A model generated the notes under the pieces. The model did no database searches. It had not been told where the DNA came from and saw only the letters and a program-made list of their open reading frames with translations. From Trichuris trichiura (lineage: Eukaryota; Nematoda; Enoplea; Trichinellida; Trichuridae), in the NCBI GenBank assembly GCA_037903355.1, contig JBAJFE010000026.1, positions 4,278,001 to 4,342,000 on the forward strand: 64,000 nt of DNA, read 5' to 3'. Of the stretch, positions 33,291-45,830 are shown in pieces (within the stretch, counting starts at the first letter, position 1; every line of letters begins with the position of its first letter). The translations under genes and the position numbers were made by a program.

Positions 33291-36080
33291 AGCCTGTTAA
33301 AAGACACTCCGTCTTTCCAAACTAAATAGTAGTCGGTTAAACCTTCATGAAAAGCGGTGCGCGTGATTTACTCAATTACTTTCAAAACACTGAGTTCAAC
33401 TGATTATAATATTGTCTCAGAAAACTCCATTCCATTCTCATTAATGCTGAAGAGTCCTGGGAGACCAAAAGCGAAGGTCAAGCTTTTGATGGTCTTGATT
33501 CTGAGAGATCAATACCCTGAAAATGTAACTGGGAAAAATATTAATGTTATTGATTACGGTGAAAAAAGTTTTTCAAAACCCAGTTAAGTAAGCGTTCAGT
33601 TGCAAGACACAAATGTATGGCAGTACACGAGTCAGTAAAATCAACAGTAACGGAACGTAGCAGGATGGGTATAGGAATGGTGAAAGTAAGCAGGGAACTA
33701 TACAAACAACTGCTGTGTGAGTGAAGCACTAGCACTATCCTCCCTGTTTTGTCCGAAAATTTTCGATGGATAATAGCGAACCTCAGCATACACTATGCCT
33801 TTGCTATGTCTTTTCCTCTTCCTCCTTCTGGGTGCCTATGAGGAAGTTCAATTCAGGAAGGTGTAGTGCGAGGTAGGTTACTACAATGATAGAAGGTCCT
33901 GTAGTCTCATGAAGTAGGCCAGTCATAACGCTATCGTGTAATAGAAGTGGTAAAATCAAACTTTTCGCAACGGTGGCGCAATCTTTACGCTATGAATCGG
34001 TAGTGAAGTGCATTACACGGACAGGGTGAATGCTTGTCTTCTTAGTAGTTTTCCGACGATACATCCGCAGTGTTATCAAGCCAAGTTTAATGTTTTCGCT
34101 GCTACAGTTATCTGCAGTGACAACCGTTGGTTGCACTACTGTTTTATGTGGCATATCCGAGTTACTCAGTACATGTTGGTTACGTTAGACCAGTTTATTC
34201 TTGCGAAAAAACCAGCATCTTGCAAGGTGCATCTGATCCCATCTTCAGCGTCTTGATAATTGTTAATCTTTTGAAAAGTAGATTAGACGAGCTCCGAAGG
34301 GTCTGAATTTCTTCGCAACAATAAACGGATCTAAAGTAATTAGCATGTTCTGAATATGAAAAAACCTGCTTTTCCGTAAAGAAATACCCCAGGTTTTATC
34401 AAATCTGAACTGCTGTCATAATTACTCTTTCTCCTTGAGTTCATTATTAAATAAAACAGCAGTTACTTGAATACAAAATCAGTGGTATGCAGAGGCAGCC
34501 GATTGTATGACTGAGGTGGCTACTAGATTAATGGAAGTATAGCATGAACTGCGCAAACAAGTGGACGAAGACAGAAATGGTTCACGTTCTTTACGCAGAA
34601 TAAAGCAAAAGTACGAACCGTTTCATTATGATAAGCAGAATAACCCGCACTGAGTCAAAAACTTCCATCTCCAGGAATTTTCGTTTAAATTTCTGGATTG
34701 CCTTCATCTGCGACAGCGGCAAGTGGCTTGTAATTGGAATTTTAATAACATTTTTGGAGATGGGATATTCCGTGACCTAAGCGTTTATTGTTGATAATTT
34801 GCTTTGGATAGTTCGTTTTTGGAGTAGTTTTTAATCAAAAAATGTTCCGGAGTTTTTGGGGCATAGATTGCAAAATCTTCAGCAAAATAGATATGGCGGC
34901 CACAATATTTATTCCGCTGAAAATTTTGCAAGCTGTCCTGAAAACTTCGGAACATTTTTCAATAAAAAACGACCCTAAAAACGGAGTATCTGTAACATTA
35001 TCAACATGAAGACCTGCCCCGTTTCCAAGGGTGCTGTGTTCAAAACTATGCGTTTATTTATATTTTGAACCTCACAAGAAAAGCTATCTCAGCTAGTGAA
35101 ATACAGCGCACACGTCCAGCATGCCCATAGCTCATACAGAACTTAGAACAGATGAAGGGTATTGAGACTAGTCATTCTCACCATTTTTCTTTGCACACCT
35201 GCGCTCCCGTCGATGTTGTTCAGTGAGCCTGTGATTAAAATGAGCAAGAAACGGACACTACTGCATGTGGAAGTTTTATTTGAAGCTTATAAAACTGCCT
35301 ACTTCCGTCGCCAGTTATTCTTGGTGAACTCGCTGAAAAAGTATTGGCGGCGCATTTACTAATTCCTATGCCTAAAAGGATATTTAAACAGCAACGTATA
35401 TCAGTACTTAACCATCTTTTGGCTAGGCTTTAATTCATTAGTTGCAGAAAATCGTGGCTCTAAAGACTGAAAGAAGATTCTGCTGCATCTTGGAAGACAA
35501 GCAGGGTGGCTGGTATTTTTCATGATGTATTATTACCAGACTCATATTAATACATGTACAGGCAAAATTGCATACTAAAAAGTTACGCGAAACGGAAGTG
35601 AAATCAAAAATTTGGCAAAGCATCTCAAGATAAGTCCATTGCTGCCAGTCATATCCAGGTATAAAAACTGTTAAGCCCGCTTAGTCAAGAAAAAAAACAA
35701 AACTCAAAACTCCTGTGTGTTGACCGCGGTAAAAGCTACCACTCTGCAGAAACATTAATGCGTCCAGGTAATCCAAGTTCAAGTAAAAGGCTTATTCCCA
35801 ATGCATTAAATCAGAAAGTGAGAAGCAGAGGTGCGGATGTGTAATACTACCTTTAGTAAGTCTCTTACAAAACACTGAAAACTGAGGCAGCTAGCTACTG
35901 TAAGGCAATAAAACACTGATGGATAATTCCAGTAAGCTTCCATGAAACAGAATAAAGTTTGTTGTTAAGTAAGCTGATAAGAGAAGTACAGAGTTTAACC
36001 CACGAATGCCAATAGACAAGACATGACCAAATAGAAGATAAAACTCTCGCGGAACGAATAGGCAAGAATTCTAATATTAT
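33291..36080. other. intergenic, one long inverted repeat
   Basis: Arms 34811-34857 and 34941-34990 pair (GTTTTTGGAGTAGTTTTTAA with the inverse of TAAAAAACGACCCTAAAAAC). No hammerhead-like core. No conserved ORF in the rest. Confidence 0.45.
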
Positions 36081-36084
36081 GATC

Positions 36085-36765
36085 AAAAGGATGGGTGCTG
36101 GAGTGACCCGAAAGCTACGCCTGAAGCATTTATAACAATAAACGTTATATGATGAACAACCGGTTAAAAACCGCATATAAGAGGCTTTATAAAACATTTA
36201 CGAAACTCATTACGAAGGCCAAAAGAAAAAACAAAACTGATGGGTGTACAAACACGAAAAAAAAGAAAAGAAATAGAGAGAAATAAAAAAGAAAGAAAAA
36301 GAATAACGAAAAAATAAAGAAGCAAACGAGGACAATGGTAAGCGCAAAACAAAGAAGGATCAGTCACGGGGAAGAAAGTTCAAAATCCGCCTGGTTTAAA
36401 ATAGACGGGTACACATGTTTGATTTGATCGTTGTCATTCAATTTTTGCTTTCGCCTTCACGGTAGGTCGGTTGAGCGTTCGCTCTACCATCTGACTGACA
36501 AAATGGGACCAAGGCGCGATGGCTCAAGATAGATCTTACAGCTGCGGTCCCGGGCAAAATTGGTCGGATGGAAAAGCTTGTAACGTGAGGACCGGCCCAG
36601 CGGTGGGCACTCCTAGCGCTGAAGACGGGTCTCGGAGTGACCTGAAGACTCCATTTGAAACGTTTATAACAATGAACGTTATTTGACAAACAACGGGTTT
36701 AAAACCGTTCATAAAACATTTACAAAACCCGTTACGAAGAAGAAGGAGAAAAAACAAAATTAAAA
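36085..36765 (+). mobile_element. tandem ribozyme-bearing unit (retrozyme-like), copy 2
   Basis: Two direct repeats of about 150 bp (36092-36240 and 36626-36765), about 533 bp apart. Both run from a GGGT..GAGTGACC stem-loop and GAA box through ATTTATAACAAT(A/G)AACGTTAT, a CGG-TTTAAAACCG-type hairpin, ATAAAACATTTAC and TTACGAAG to a purine tract. The second repeat has a full core (36619-36647); the first has lost its CTGANGA box. The interior (36384-36618) is homologous to 5245-5483. No protein coding. The arrangement recalls retrozymes, where a ribozyme lies in each terminal repeat. Confidence 0.6.
36619..36647 (+). ncRNA. hammerhead-ribozyme-like core
   Basis: CTGAAGA, one C, GGGTC / GACCT stem (one G-U) closing TCGGAGT, then GAAG. 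Box one fits CUGANGA exactly. The second box fits GAA but its following base is G. Confidence 0.45.
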
Positions 36766-37465
36766 AGAATTTGAACATAAGCAAGGTTGCATTGTACTAA
36801 ACGCTTCCTGTCACCATGAATGCATCAGCAGCGTTGCATATCGCGGTAACTCAACCATGCTGACCATAGTCTTTAATCTCTAATAGCTCATCTAAACTTG
36901 ACTAACAGCGGATAACTGATGGCAAGAAGAAAACAATGAACAACAAACATGTCAGCATGCAGCTTTTATCTATAAAGCAGATTATTTAGAAAACAGAACA
37001 TCTGGAAGCTAGTTTCTGAATGAATTGCGCTAATTCATTTGAAGACGTTGCGTGTAAGTCAGCCTGTTGGTGTTCAGAAAATAATACGTATTCGTACTTA
37101 ATATCATGGTAAGCCGGATTAACGTAGCAAAGTGAATAAAAAACACAGAAATCTCGCACCAGACGATCCATGATTAGTACGCAACATGCTACTGCGTGAT
37201 TACAAGATTTTCTGTTCCATATTTTGCATTTCTCTCTATGGTAAGCAAATAGGCCTTACGTTTCAGTGTTGTGCCCATTGTTATCAGTAAACGAAATCAC
37301 AGATTAACTGGAGCTGTCGAATGCTTATAATTTCATAAAACCAGTTTACGATCTCGCTGCTGATACAGGTACAGCGTTTAGTAATTTAGGAGATTAACTC
37401 TCTATTAATCTAGATTTATTTATAATCCTAACTGGCAAACGTTATTAGATACACGTCTGTTAATA
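36766..37465. other. 3' flank of the RhoGAP gene
   Basis: No conserved ORF or repeat recognised. Confidence 0.4.
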
Positions 37466-40400
37466 CTAATTGCAGGAGAGTTGATGTTGGTAGTGATGCC
37501 TTGCGACGAAGCTAATGTCGAACAGGTTTCTGGCACTGAAGAATTAATTCTACCATTCAGAGCAATAGCAATGCAATCTTACTTGTTTATGATGAATTCA
37601 GTAGTTTCAGCAACTTTTCTTGCCTGCAAATCTTCAGCGGTCGAGACCAGCTTTGACGACTGAAAAAGGCTTGGTCCAAGGCATATAGACAAACTATGAC
37701 TATCCATTTGGTTAATCCCGGAATTTTCTACTACGCAAATGCACAGATACATCAGATATTCCAGGAACAATGTATTGCAGTCTGGCAGGCGTGACAGCAG
37801 TCTTAAACAATAAAATAGATATTTCTAAAAGGATGGACAAAACTGTGTTTTCACCTCTTCACTTTTTCTAAACGCTTTGTACCCAAGTTTTCGCTACAGA
37901 TATTCAGCCATTCTCCTTGATTCTTTCCGCAAATCGCGCTTTCAGGTAAGCTACGCAAAAATTCCTTCAGCACGGAGGCGCTCACACAGGGAGAAAAATA
38001 TTCAAAAAAAACTTCCACACCAGTGCTTAACATAGTTTTTATCTCTTGAAATGTACTTTGCTTCGGCGGTTTACGAAAAATTCCCGGCATTTTAATTCCT
38101 TCGTTGAGGAGATGAGAAAATAGTCTCTTAAAAGTAGATATATGATGACAATAAGCACCTAAGCCAACTCTGGGATGATAATAGAGTACCTCTATATGAT
38201 GTAGCAAATAATCGTCCTTGCTCATATCTGAAAGTGGCCTCCCAAAAAATTTGCCACCAGCGGTCACTTGTTTATCATTGGAATGATTTGTCCGTTTTTT
38301 CTTCCTGCGCCATTCATACACTGCATGGCAAGTGTAATTCTCTCTTCTGCGAGGGCTCACATTGGTCAAGTCTAAACAAAGTATTAAAGGCAATCGAATA
38401 CTTATTTGGACAAATATTATTATTTGCTTGGAGATTGAGCTTCTGTGGTAACAGGAGCTTGTCATGTTGGTGATTACAGCTCTACCTTGTCAAATGCTCG
38501 CTAAGTAAGACACTTTTTATCGCATAGGAATTAGTGAAACAGACTTTTCAGGACTAACATTGTCCTGCCGTCATCTTGACAGCGCTCTCTCTTCGTAACG
38601 TGCTTACACATGCGCTGATAAGGTACTGTCAGACCAGATCAGGTCTTAGACCTCAGGGCTCCTACGGTTTTCTGAGCGCGTGAATGCCTGAGCTCGTGCT
38701 TTCCGAAGTAACTTTAAACTTCTTTAACTAGTCACGCTGTTAACTCGACTTCCTCATGAACACCCACCATGCAACTTCCACAACATTCTCACTTTCCGCC
38801 AAAGGCCCTTTCCCTTCATCAGTTTATGTACATGCGGTGTCCTCTGAAGCCGGAGCAAAGTTCTGAAAACTCTGAAAATTGTTTCTGGTGGGAAATGTAC
38901 CACGCTTTTTCTCATATGGGATTTCGCCAGTTGAAAAGCGTGGCCACAGGGCAACAACGCCTGTCCTTTCTATCTGACGAGAGCGGACGACTCATCTCCT
39001 GTGTTTGCCGTCGTCAGATGGAACGAACACGGAACCTCTGGATGGATTTGGACTCACGGTGGGTTCGATAGCGGAACACATTTGCTTCGAAATTTGCATT
39101 TTTTAAATTTATATGCACGCATATACGAAGGATGCCCAGAAAGTTCCCAGAAGGACGGTACAGTGTCTAACAGGACGCCAACCAATGAGCCAAAACATGT
39201 TCAGCGCAAATAAACAAAACAAAATCAAAAAAAATCTCTCTTGGCCGCCACCGGAATTGGACGTTCAGGAGCTCTCCTGTATTGCCAGCCTACATATACA
39301 TAGGGGGAACAGAACGGATACAGGGAAGAGGATAGAGCGGGCGAGGAGTGAGCGTGGGTACGACGAACGATTATCTGTTGAATTTGGCATTCACTTTGAT
39401 ACTTCCTGCTTTTGTGTTCCTTATTAAAGAATTCGACGAAAGCTTTTGAAAATTACTAGCCTGACGCTTTTGAGTCCATACTGCATATTCGTACCAAACC
39501 CCTTGCTTCGCTTTTATCATTATTTACGTCTCAAAATTGATGAACTTGTAGCTGTGAAGTTCCTCTCGCCTGACGTGGCGTCCTTAGTACAACCGATTGA
39601 TCTTGGTGTGATTTAAAACCAGAAACGCATATCTCGAAAGAGCTGCTTAAGCATCTTTCAACGTCAGAACAGTAACTATGTGAAATCTGAAATGAGCGCA
39701 TGTAAAGAAACAATTTTGACAGATTGCTGTTGTATGATAACAGAAAGGCGAGATTTTGCAAAATAGCCAGTATTAAGAAGGTTGTGGAACAAACTTGTCC
39801 ATTGAGTGACAAATGGAAGTTCTGCCAGTTTCAACGCTCACGGTGAAACAGTAAAGACAAACATTGAAGGTTCCTCCAATATCAAATGAGTGCTGCAATT
39901 GTCACTGAAGTGCCGCTAACATACAATGATGAAGTTTGCGATTTCAAAGCAAACGTTCACAAGTGACGAAATCGTAGTCTTTATCAGATGCAGATGATGA
40001 AGCAGAAGAAGGAGAAGAGAGAGGGAGGTATGCGTGCCCTTCGAGCAACTAAGCCTTTGAGTGATTAGAAGTTGCCTCTGAAGGGTTTGAGAAGTGTACA
40101 CAATGTGATTCAGAAAGGATGTTTGCTTGAAAAGTCTTATTCACATAGCGGCTGTGAAGCTGCTGACATGTTTGAAACAGGCATATATGATGGACATTTC
40201 GCAAGGTGCATTTTTTGGTAGACGTAACCATTTAAGTCATGAAAAACTATTTTGGACACTTAAAACGCGTTAGATTTTATTTACGGCTGAACTCATTTTT
40301 TAAAAAACTGATTTTATCATATCAATGCTTTCAGGTCTGCTCTTGATTCCTCAGCGGTTTTTACTGCTGAAAATGGGTCAAGAGTAGGCCTGAAGTCTCC

Positions 40401-43400
40401 GGTGTAATAAAATAATTTTTTTAGGGAACAGGTTCTGCCCTACATAAAACTAGCGTGAAGACTTAAGAACCGGTTACGAGATGCTATGTATTCAAAACTT
40501 AAAATACGTTAAAAAATGAAACTTACAATTAATGAAATGAAAATAAAAGACTAATAAGAAAAGGATTGGAGTCTGGAAATAGGTCGAAATTCTGCATGGC
40601 CCGAAATTTCAAATGAGCCGGAATCTTCAACGGCTGAAATTCTCAATCAAGTGCAACTGCAAAACTGCTGAGAGATAATCGCTCAAACAGATTCTATCCA
40701 CTAATTTTTCTGACTTTCAGAATAATGATCCTAACCATTGGTTGTTTAAGGTTTTGAGATTCTAAGACTCTGGATCTTGAAATTCATTGCTTTGATAATC
40801 ATGATTATGAGCCAGAACAACCTGTATTCTATCGCTGAATACCAGAAAGATAGGTGAGAAGTGATGTAGGCGGAGCTCAGTGAGTGACCTCCACTTCTCT
40901 CGCTCCACCTTTTTCTCAAATTTTTTCAGCCATTTGTGTACTCGCTCTAGACAGCTTTACTTCCCATGGCTCTTTTGGTTAGTCCTGCGGGAACTCAGTA
41001 GTGTCCCGCCGTTCTGGCGGTAGCATTGAAAAGTTTATCGATGAATCAGCAGTCGTCGCTATAAGGCTTTATTCTAACTGTCATTCCCTTGTACTACAAA
41101 ATAGTTTCATCATTTGCAGACGTAGGACGGTTTTTCTTTTCTTGCCCGTTCTTGATTTCTATAACTAACCAAAACAAACGCGCAACCAACGGATGGATGA
41201 TTATCAGTTATTAAAATTATGGAAAAGGTCGAAATAGTGGTATCCTATTTCTAGACAGGACAAGGTAGTCCCATAAGGTCTTAAAATATAACATTGTTAT
41301 GACTTATGAATGCTCATCTACCAGCTGGTAGCGCGTTTGTTTTAGTTAACTTCAGAAATCAAGAGCTGGCAAGAAAAGGAAAAAAATTCCACGTCTGCAA
41401 ATGAAGACCTTTGGGCTCGTTAACAAGCACTGCGTTTTCAAGATCAAAAACACCAGTGATCTTAGAATTCATTTTAATTCAGCATTGCGGCACGTTATTA
41501 TGAGCCAGCGTGTTTTTATGCGTGCATGTGTATCAATGGTGCTCAAATACCATATACTATTTCTTACCTTTATAACAGTATTCAGTACATAATGTGACAC
41601 GTTCTATTCTGTATTATAAAAGTTAGAAGTCCGTCAAATGATTTTGTCCACGCCAGTGCATACGTTTGCGGTAGGTTTAAAGTAGGGTTGCACTAGCTAT
41701 GATGTTCGGTAATTTGTGCATTGGATCTCTTGACTCGGTAATTCATGCATTGACAATAGAACGGTCTGAACAAAATGTAGTTAACCAGAGACCCCTTGTT
41801 TTAGAAAAAGTATATTCCGCAATGATACATAGAATAATGTTTTCAGAAAAAAGTTGCCTAACAACTAATTGAATAGTATGAAAATGAAAGCTTTTTCTTA
41901 CTGACACTTTACTCCCCGGATTTTCATAATTCAAATGAAACTATAAAGCTCATCTAAAGAAACAGCGTAAAAAACAACAGATCCATTGTAAACAGAAAGT
42001 TAAAGGTTGCTTTGAAAAGTTTGAAATGCTTTAACCTTCATTAAACTGGGAACGAAGGCATAACCAACGTTTCTCTGATAAGTTACCTGTACACAGCAAA
42101 TGGTGAAATTTACTGTCAGCGTACCAATTTTCTGTTTCATCTGCAGTCGAATTAAAGGTGATAGACTTGGTAGCATTATTGCAGTTAGGGTAACGAATAT
42201 TTTTAATAGTTCGTTGCATTTACTTCATAAGATTAAGTGAAACGTTTTCGCAACTTAATCCCAAGATAATATTGGAGACTGTAGGATAATCAGAATGGCA
42301 ACGTAGCATTGGTCTGCTTTCATGAGATAAGTGTTTTTTTAAAGTAAATGAACAGGCTAAATTATGAAAGAGCCGTTGGGTTCGGTGTGAGTTGGCGTCG
42401 TGATTGATAGAGGGGTTACACCAATTATTTACTTACTCAGAAGTACGCCCAGCGTTTTTTGTACTGCACAACCAGTTCAGTGACAACTTCTTATTTTTAA
42501 GTTAAACGGCAAATAGCAATAAGGCAATCTATTTTTATCAGTGGTCTTCGTGGTTGTTAGTTAACTTTCAGAGCACATATACCGGTTCGACTGGAAATTT
42601 GCAACCACTCAGCTGAAGAAAGGAGAACACGGACAAACAGTATCATTAAGGAGATGAGAAACATTTACATTTCATTTGCTTTGACGCCTTTGATTTTTAA
42701 AAGTGAGGAACTTATGCTGAAAGATTCGTATAAATAGAAGTCCAATTCCGTTGATCTACTGGCGCGTGAGATGAGAGCACATTTGACTCGTACTTTATGA
42801 AGAATGTGAAAACATTGAAAGGCCTTGCAAATTGGCTTTTAAGTAAAACGGACGCTAGTTTCATCACATCATTATGAATTGCTAGTTAGCTGTATGATCA
42901 CTGCTGCTCGTAGATATATCGTAGTTTCGTATGTTAAGGAGCACGAAAAGCACTGCAGGAATAATAGGTGCACGTTGCTGCAGCACTTAAGGAAGAAGAG
43001 CGTAAAGTTAATATCCTCCAATAACGGCTGACTAGCCTGTGTTTTACATATATTCTGTCTAATTTTCATGCCCTGATATGTTCGTTAAGATCCTAATTTT
43101 TTGCGTATACTTACCATTCTTCAATCTCATAGTAAAAAAACAGTTCGTGCTGCTGACTTTTTGATCAGCGTTGCCTGCATCCGTTGGTTCGTTGACTTCT
43201 GCCTGCACGTTCGACTTTGAATATGACGATTGTATGATGTATGGAATCTCAAATCCTAAACGCTTTTTCGGATGAGGTACGCTGAAAATGCCAGAGTGCA
43301 GTGCTTACCATAAAGCGGTATGGAAAATAATCCCTGAGGGTGATCAAAATATAGCTGACAAATATCAGCCCTTGGAAAGTCACAGTATAGGCATATCCTT

Positions 43401-43997
43401 TGCAAAATGTCAGAGGATGTTTCTGAGCTGTTGACAACCATTTCTCTAGCCTTGAAAGTATGATATTACTTGCATTTTACCTGAGGGAATTTTGTCAACC
43501 TGTACGTCACTGCCAATTTCAATTCTTGTCATTATAGTAAGTGTCGTTGGCTGATCTTTGCTTCTTTCTTGAAGAATCGCCGCTTGGAATGCTTCCAGCC
43601 AGCTATCTTTCTCTGTTGCGCTTCTGTTAAACAGGGTTAAAATGCGCTTACGTCGTATGGCACTTGGGAAAAAAAACTTCACTTGAAACAGCGAATTCGA
43701 TTTCATTATACTCGCACTTTATTTTTAGCATTATGGGACACTTACGAAAATTGCAAGACGAAATTTTTCGTTGGCCATCCGAGTATGAAACCGCTTTCTT
43801 GCCTACGGATTGCATCAGAAACCAGGCTAAGGTCGTTTTCGCTTATCCAGAGCTCACGCAGAGGGACCTTTTCCTTCAGGCAGAATGTATTGAGAGCTCT
43901 ACAAATTGCCCTTAAATGCTTGAAATGTCAATAGAAAAAAGGCTTACTTTTCTTTAGCAATGAGCACAATATCGCTGAACAGGAACACGTATCTTTC
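37466..43997 (-). CDS. ARHGAP20-like RhoGAP (PH, RA-like, RhoGAP), incomplete model
   Basis: GTPase-activating protein for Rho-family GTPases. Exons with consistent phases: 43948-43997, 43746-43898, 43481-43623 and 43309-43422 encode the PH domain (RYVFLFSDIVLIAKEK, KVPLRELW, GFILGWPTKNFVLQF, ATEKDSWLEAFQ) and the start of an RA-like segment (ETSSDILQRICLYC). Exons 38190-38371, 37855-38126, 37583-37801 and 37466-37535 encode the RhoGAP domain: KFFGRPLSDM, GIFRKPPKQSTFQEIK (the arginine-finger region), SASVLKEFLRSLPES, LLSRLPDCNT, INQMDSHSLSICLGPSLF and FIINNARNLFD, then the stop. The domain order and wording match the ARHGAP20/TAGAP family. Exons between 38371 and 43309, and all 5' of 43997, are not resolved; the start is therefore missing. 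Introns found are about 47-58 bp. Confidence 0.85.
39126..39210 (+). mobile_element. mariner left-end relic
   Basis: CGAAGGATGCCCAGAAAGTT after a TA matches the left end of the mariner at 55826, and the similarity continues through TCTAACAGGACGCCA to AAACATGTTC. Nothing of the transposase follows. Confidence 0.7.
40285..40435. repeat. foldback repeat with plus-strand core
   Basis: CAGGTCTGCTCTTGATTC pairs with GGGTCAAGAGTAGGCCTG, with outer arms of lower quality. Core at 40367-40395: CTGAAAA-T-GGGTC..GGCCT-GAAG. Confidence 0.55.
41110..41400. repeat. palindrome related to foldback families
   Basis: Arms run from TTTGCAGACGTAGGACGG..CTTTTCTTGCC through AAAACAAACGCGCAACCAACGGATGGATG, with the inverse ending ACGTCTGCAAA. 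The arm core CCAACGGATGGATGA is shared with families A and B. No hammerhead-like core at the centre. Confidence 0.7.
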
Positions 43998-43999
43998 CT

Positions 44000-45660
44000 G
44001 CACGTGCGTTCCCTAAACAGTATTAATTGTAAAAGTACTGAGAACTGTTGTTGAATTGCTAATAATAAGCTGTTTATGTATGTGTGGTAGTTAAGATTAC
44101 TAGCATTAAAAAGAAAAGACTAAGTAATTCTTATCCGTGGATGTTATGAGATTCGCCATGCCAAAACCTGTGGTGATAGAACAACTTCACAAAACTTTTC
44201 TGGAACTCACAGTTCACTTAGTTAGTCGATCTTGAGTTCGCAGTTCATTTCCTTCGCATTCGTTATGTGGTTACAGTTGAAAACGGAGCGAGTGGTGCTC
44301 CGAAAGCTTCGAGGTACTCGTTTATGAATAAGTGAAAGTAAACGGTTTGTATTGTATCCGTAATAAATAAACAGACAAAATCGATCGTTAAAAAATCATC
44401 CTAGGGTCACTGGAAACAATGAAGTGCTAAAATAATTACAAAAAGAAATTCAAGGTTCAGTCTAGCTTTCAGCAATGAAACAACCGTATAGACCTGGTAA
44501 TCTAACGGAAATGGGCTTATACAATGCTTAAAAAGCTACTAATTCACCAAATGCACAATGTCGTTCACTGAAAACTTTGAAAATGCTAGCTTACCGTGGA
44601 AAAGGAGATTCGGCCTTCTTTGAGATACTTACTGTTGGTTTTGCTCATACTGCTGTATTGTGCATTTGCTTCAGGGAATAACAGGGAATCAGGGCGAAAC
44701 AAACTCTGATAGTCAAACGGTTTCGCATTCTTTCCTTTATATTTTATTGGTGAATGTCCAGGTCATGGAAAACATCTGCATTACCATCAAATGTTCTACA
44801 TAGCGTCTATGTAAAGTTGCATATTTCTTATGCAAGTCATGAAGAGTGAAACTACATACCAATGCTGGCAACACAAAATGGCCTTCAACAGATAACAGAT
44901 AAGTAGGTGTGCTGTCGCCAATAGACAAGTGTCACGTTCGTGCGCACATTGACCGCTGGCCACTAAGAAGGAAGAAAACAGCGGTATAATGAGCGTTGAA
45001 TGAGATGTTAGGGCAAGTGCACTTTTGCGTCAGCGCGTCAAAAGGTAACGCGCAAGCTTTGAAAGAATAAAGGGCAGCGTGTAACTGTAACGCCTTATTA
45101 GTACTAACGACACTGGGGCATACTGAAATTCACTCATGAAAGCACGCCACTTTGCCCAGCGGAAAGCAAAAGTACATTAGCAAGATGAAACGCCTTCTAC
45201 TGAAGTTCAGTGCCCGTATCTTCGAACCACTATTTAAAAGTGCAACTGGAAAATATGACCATTCAAAAATGATCAATTTTCTGTTGCTTTGACAGCAAAA
45301 TAGGATTTCTAGCTGCAAGGAAAAGAAAGCAGCAGTGACTGGCTTGGCAGGTTGCAATAAGGTGGGTCATGGTCGAACAAGTGTCAGCAAACGGACGCAG
45401 AGTTGTGAACAAGTTTTGAATTATCTTGACCTTTACGCTTTTGAAGAATGGACAGTTTACCTGTTTTCTTCGTACTGCAAATCATACTTAGGGAAGCTGC
45501 ATGGAACCTGCCTCATTCTCCGTCTATTTTGTTAAGCACCAAACTTCATCACCGAGTAAAGCTCAAGCTAGCTAGTGTTGTACGGATAAATAGTCCGTTT
45601 CTGAACACAACGTTTCTTTATGGGACCAGGTACTTCTATGAGGTATAAGTTTTATTAACG
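44000..45660. other. likely 5' part of the RhoGAP locus, unresolved
   Basis: A minus-strand donor-like site (CCACGGTAAGC) near 44595 could end an upstream exon, but no reading frame is recognised. At 44277-44306 a mutated hammerhead-like core is present (TTGAAAA-C-GGAGC..GCTCC-GAAAG). Confidence 0.35.
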
Positions 45661-45663
45661 GAA

Positions 45664-45830
45664 AGGATCCGGTTAAAACTGTTTTTAAAAATCGTGGATC
45701 TTCTGAGTGATCCACCTTCACCTATACTCAGTGGCTGAACGAGTAGGTAGTGCAGCTGCTGACGACGGGTGAAGGTGCACCGCCTGACAGCTCCGGAGTT
45801 TTTACAAACTCTTTAACTGGACCCTTTGTG
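45664..45830. repeat. foldback repeat with degenerate core
   Basis: GGATCCGGTTAAAACTGTTTTT pairs with the inverse of GTTTTTACAAACTCTTTAACTGGACCC; inner GATCCACCTTCACC pairs with GGTGAAGGTGCAC. CTGACGA-C-GGGTG at 45759-45771 begins a core but no GAAA box follows. Confidence 0.55.

Larger units (their letters stand above)
38380..43300. other. unresolved intron(s) of the RhoGAP gene
   Basis: Must contain any missing middle exons, none of which I could place. Contains a mariner left-end relic (39126-39210), a foldback at 40285-40435 and a palindrome at 41110-41400. The minus-strand frame 42031-42219 has a possible acceptor (TGTGTACAG) but no family match. Confidence 0.4.

Noticed and set aside
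36470..36530. tRNA-like sequence on the minus strand (GATGGTAGAGCGAACGCTC)
   Set aside because: It resembles a tRNA D-arm, but no T-arm (GGTTCRANTCC), acceptor stem or anticodon arm can be folded. It belongs to the ribozyme-bearing unit and could at most be a tRNA-derived head.
41110..41400. Palindrome as a ribozyme unit
   Set aside because: The arm motif is shared with the foldback families, but the centre has no CTGANGA/GAAA pair.
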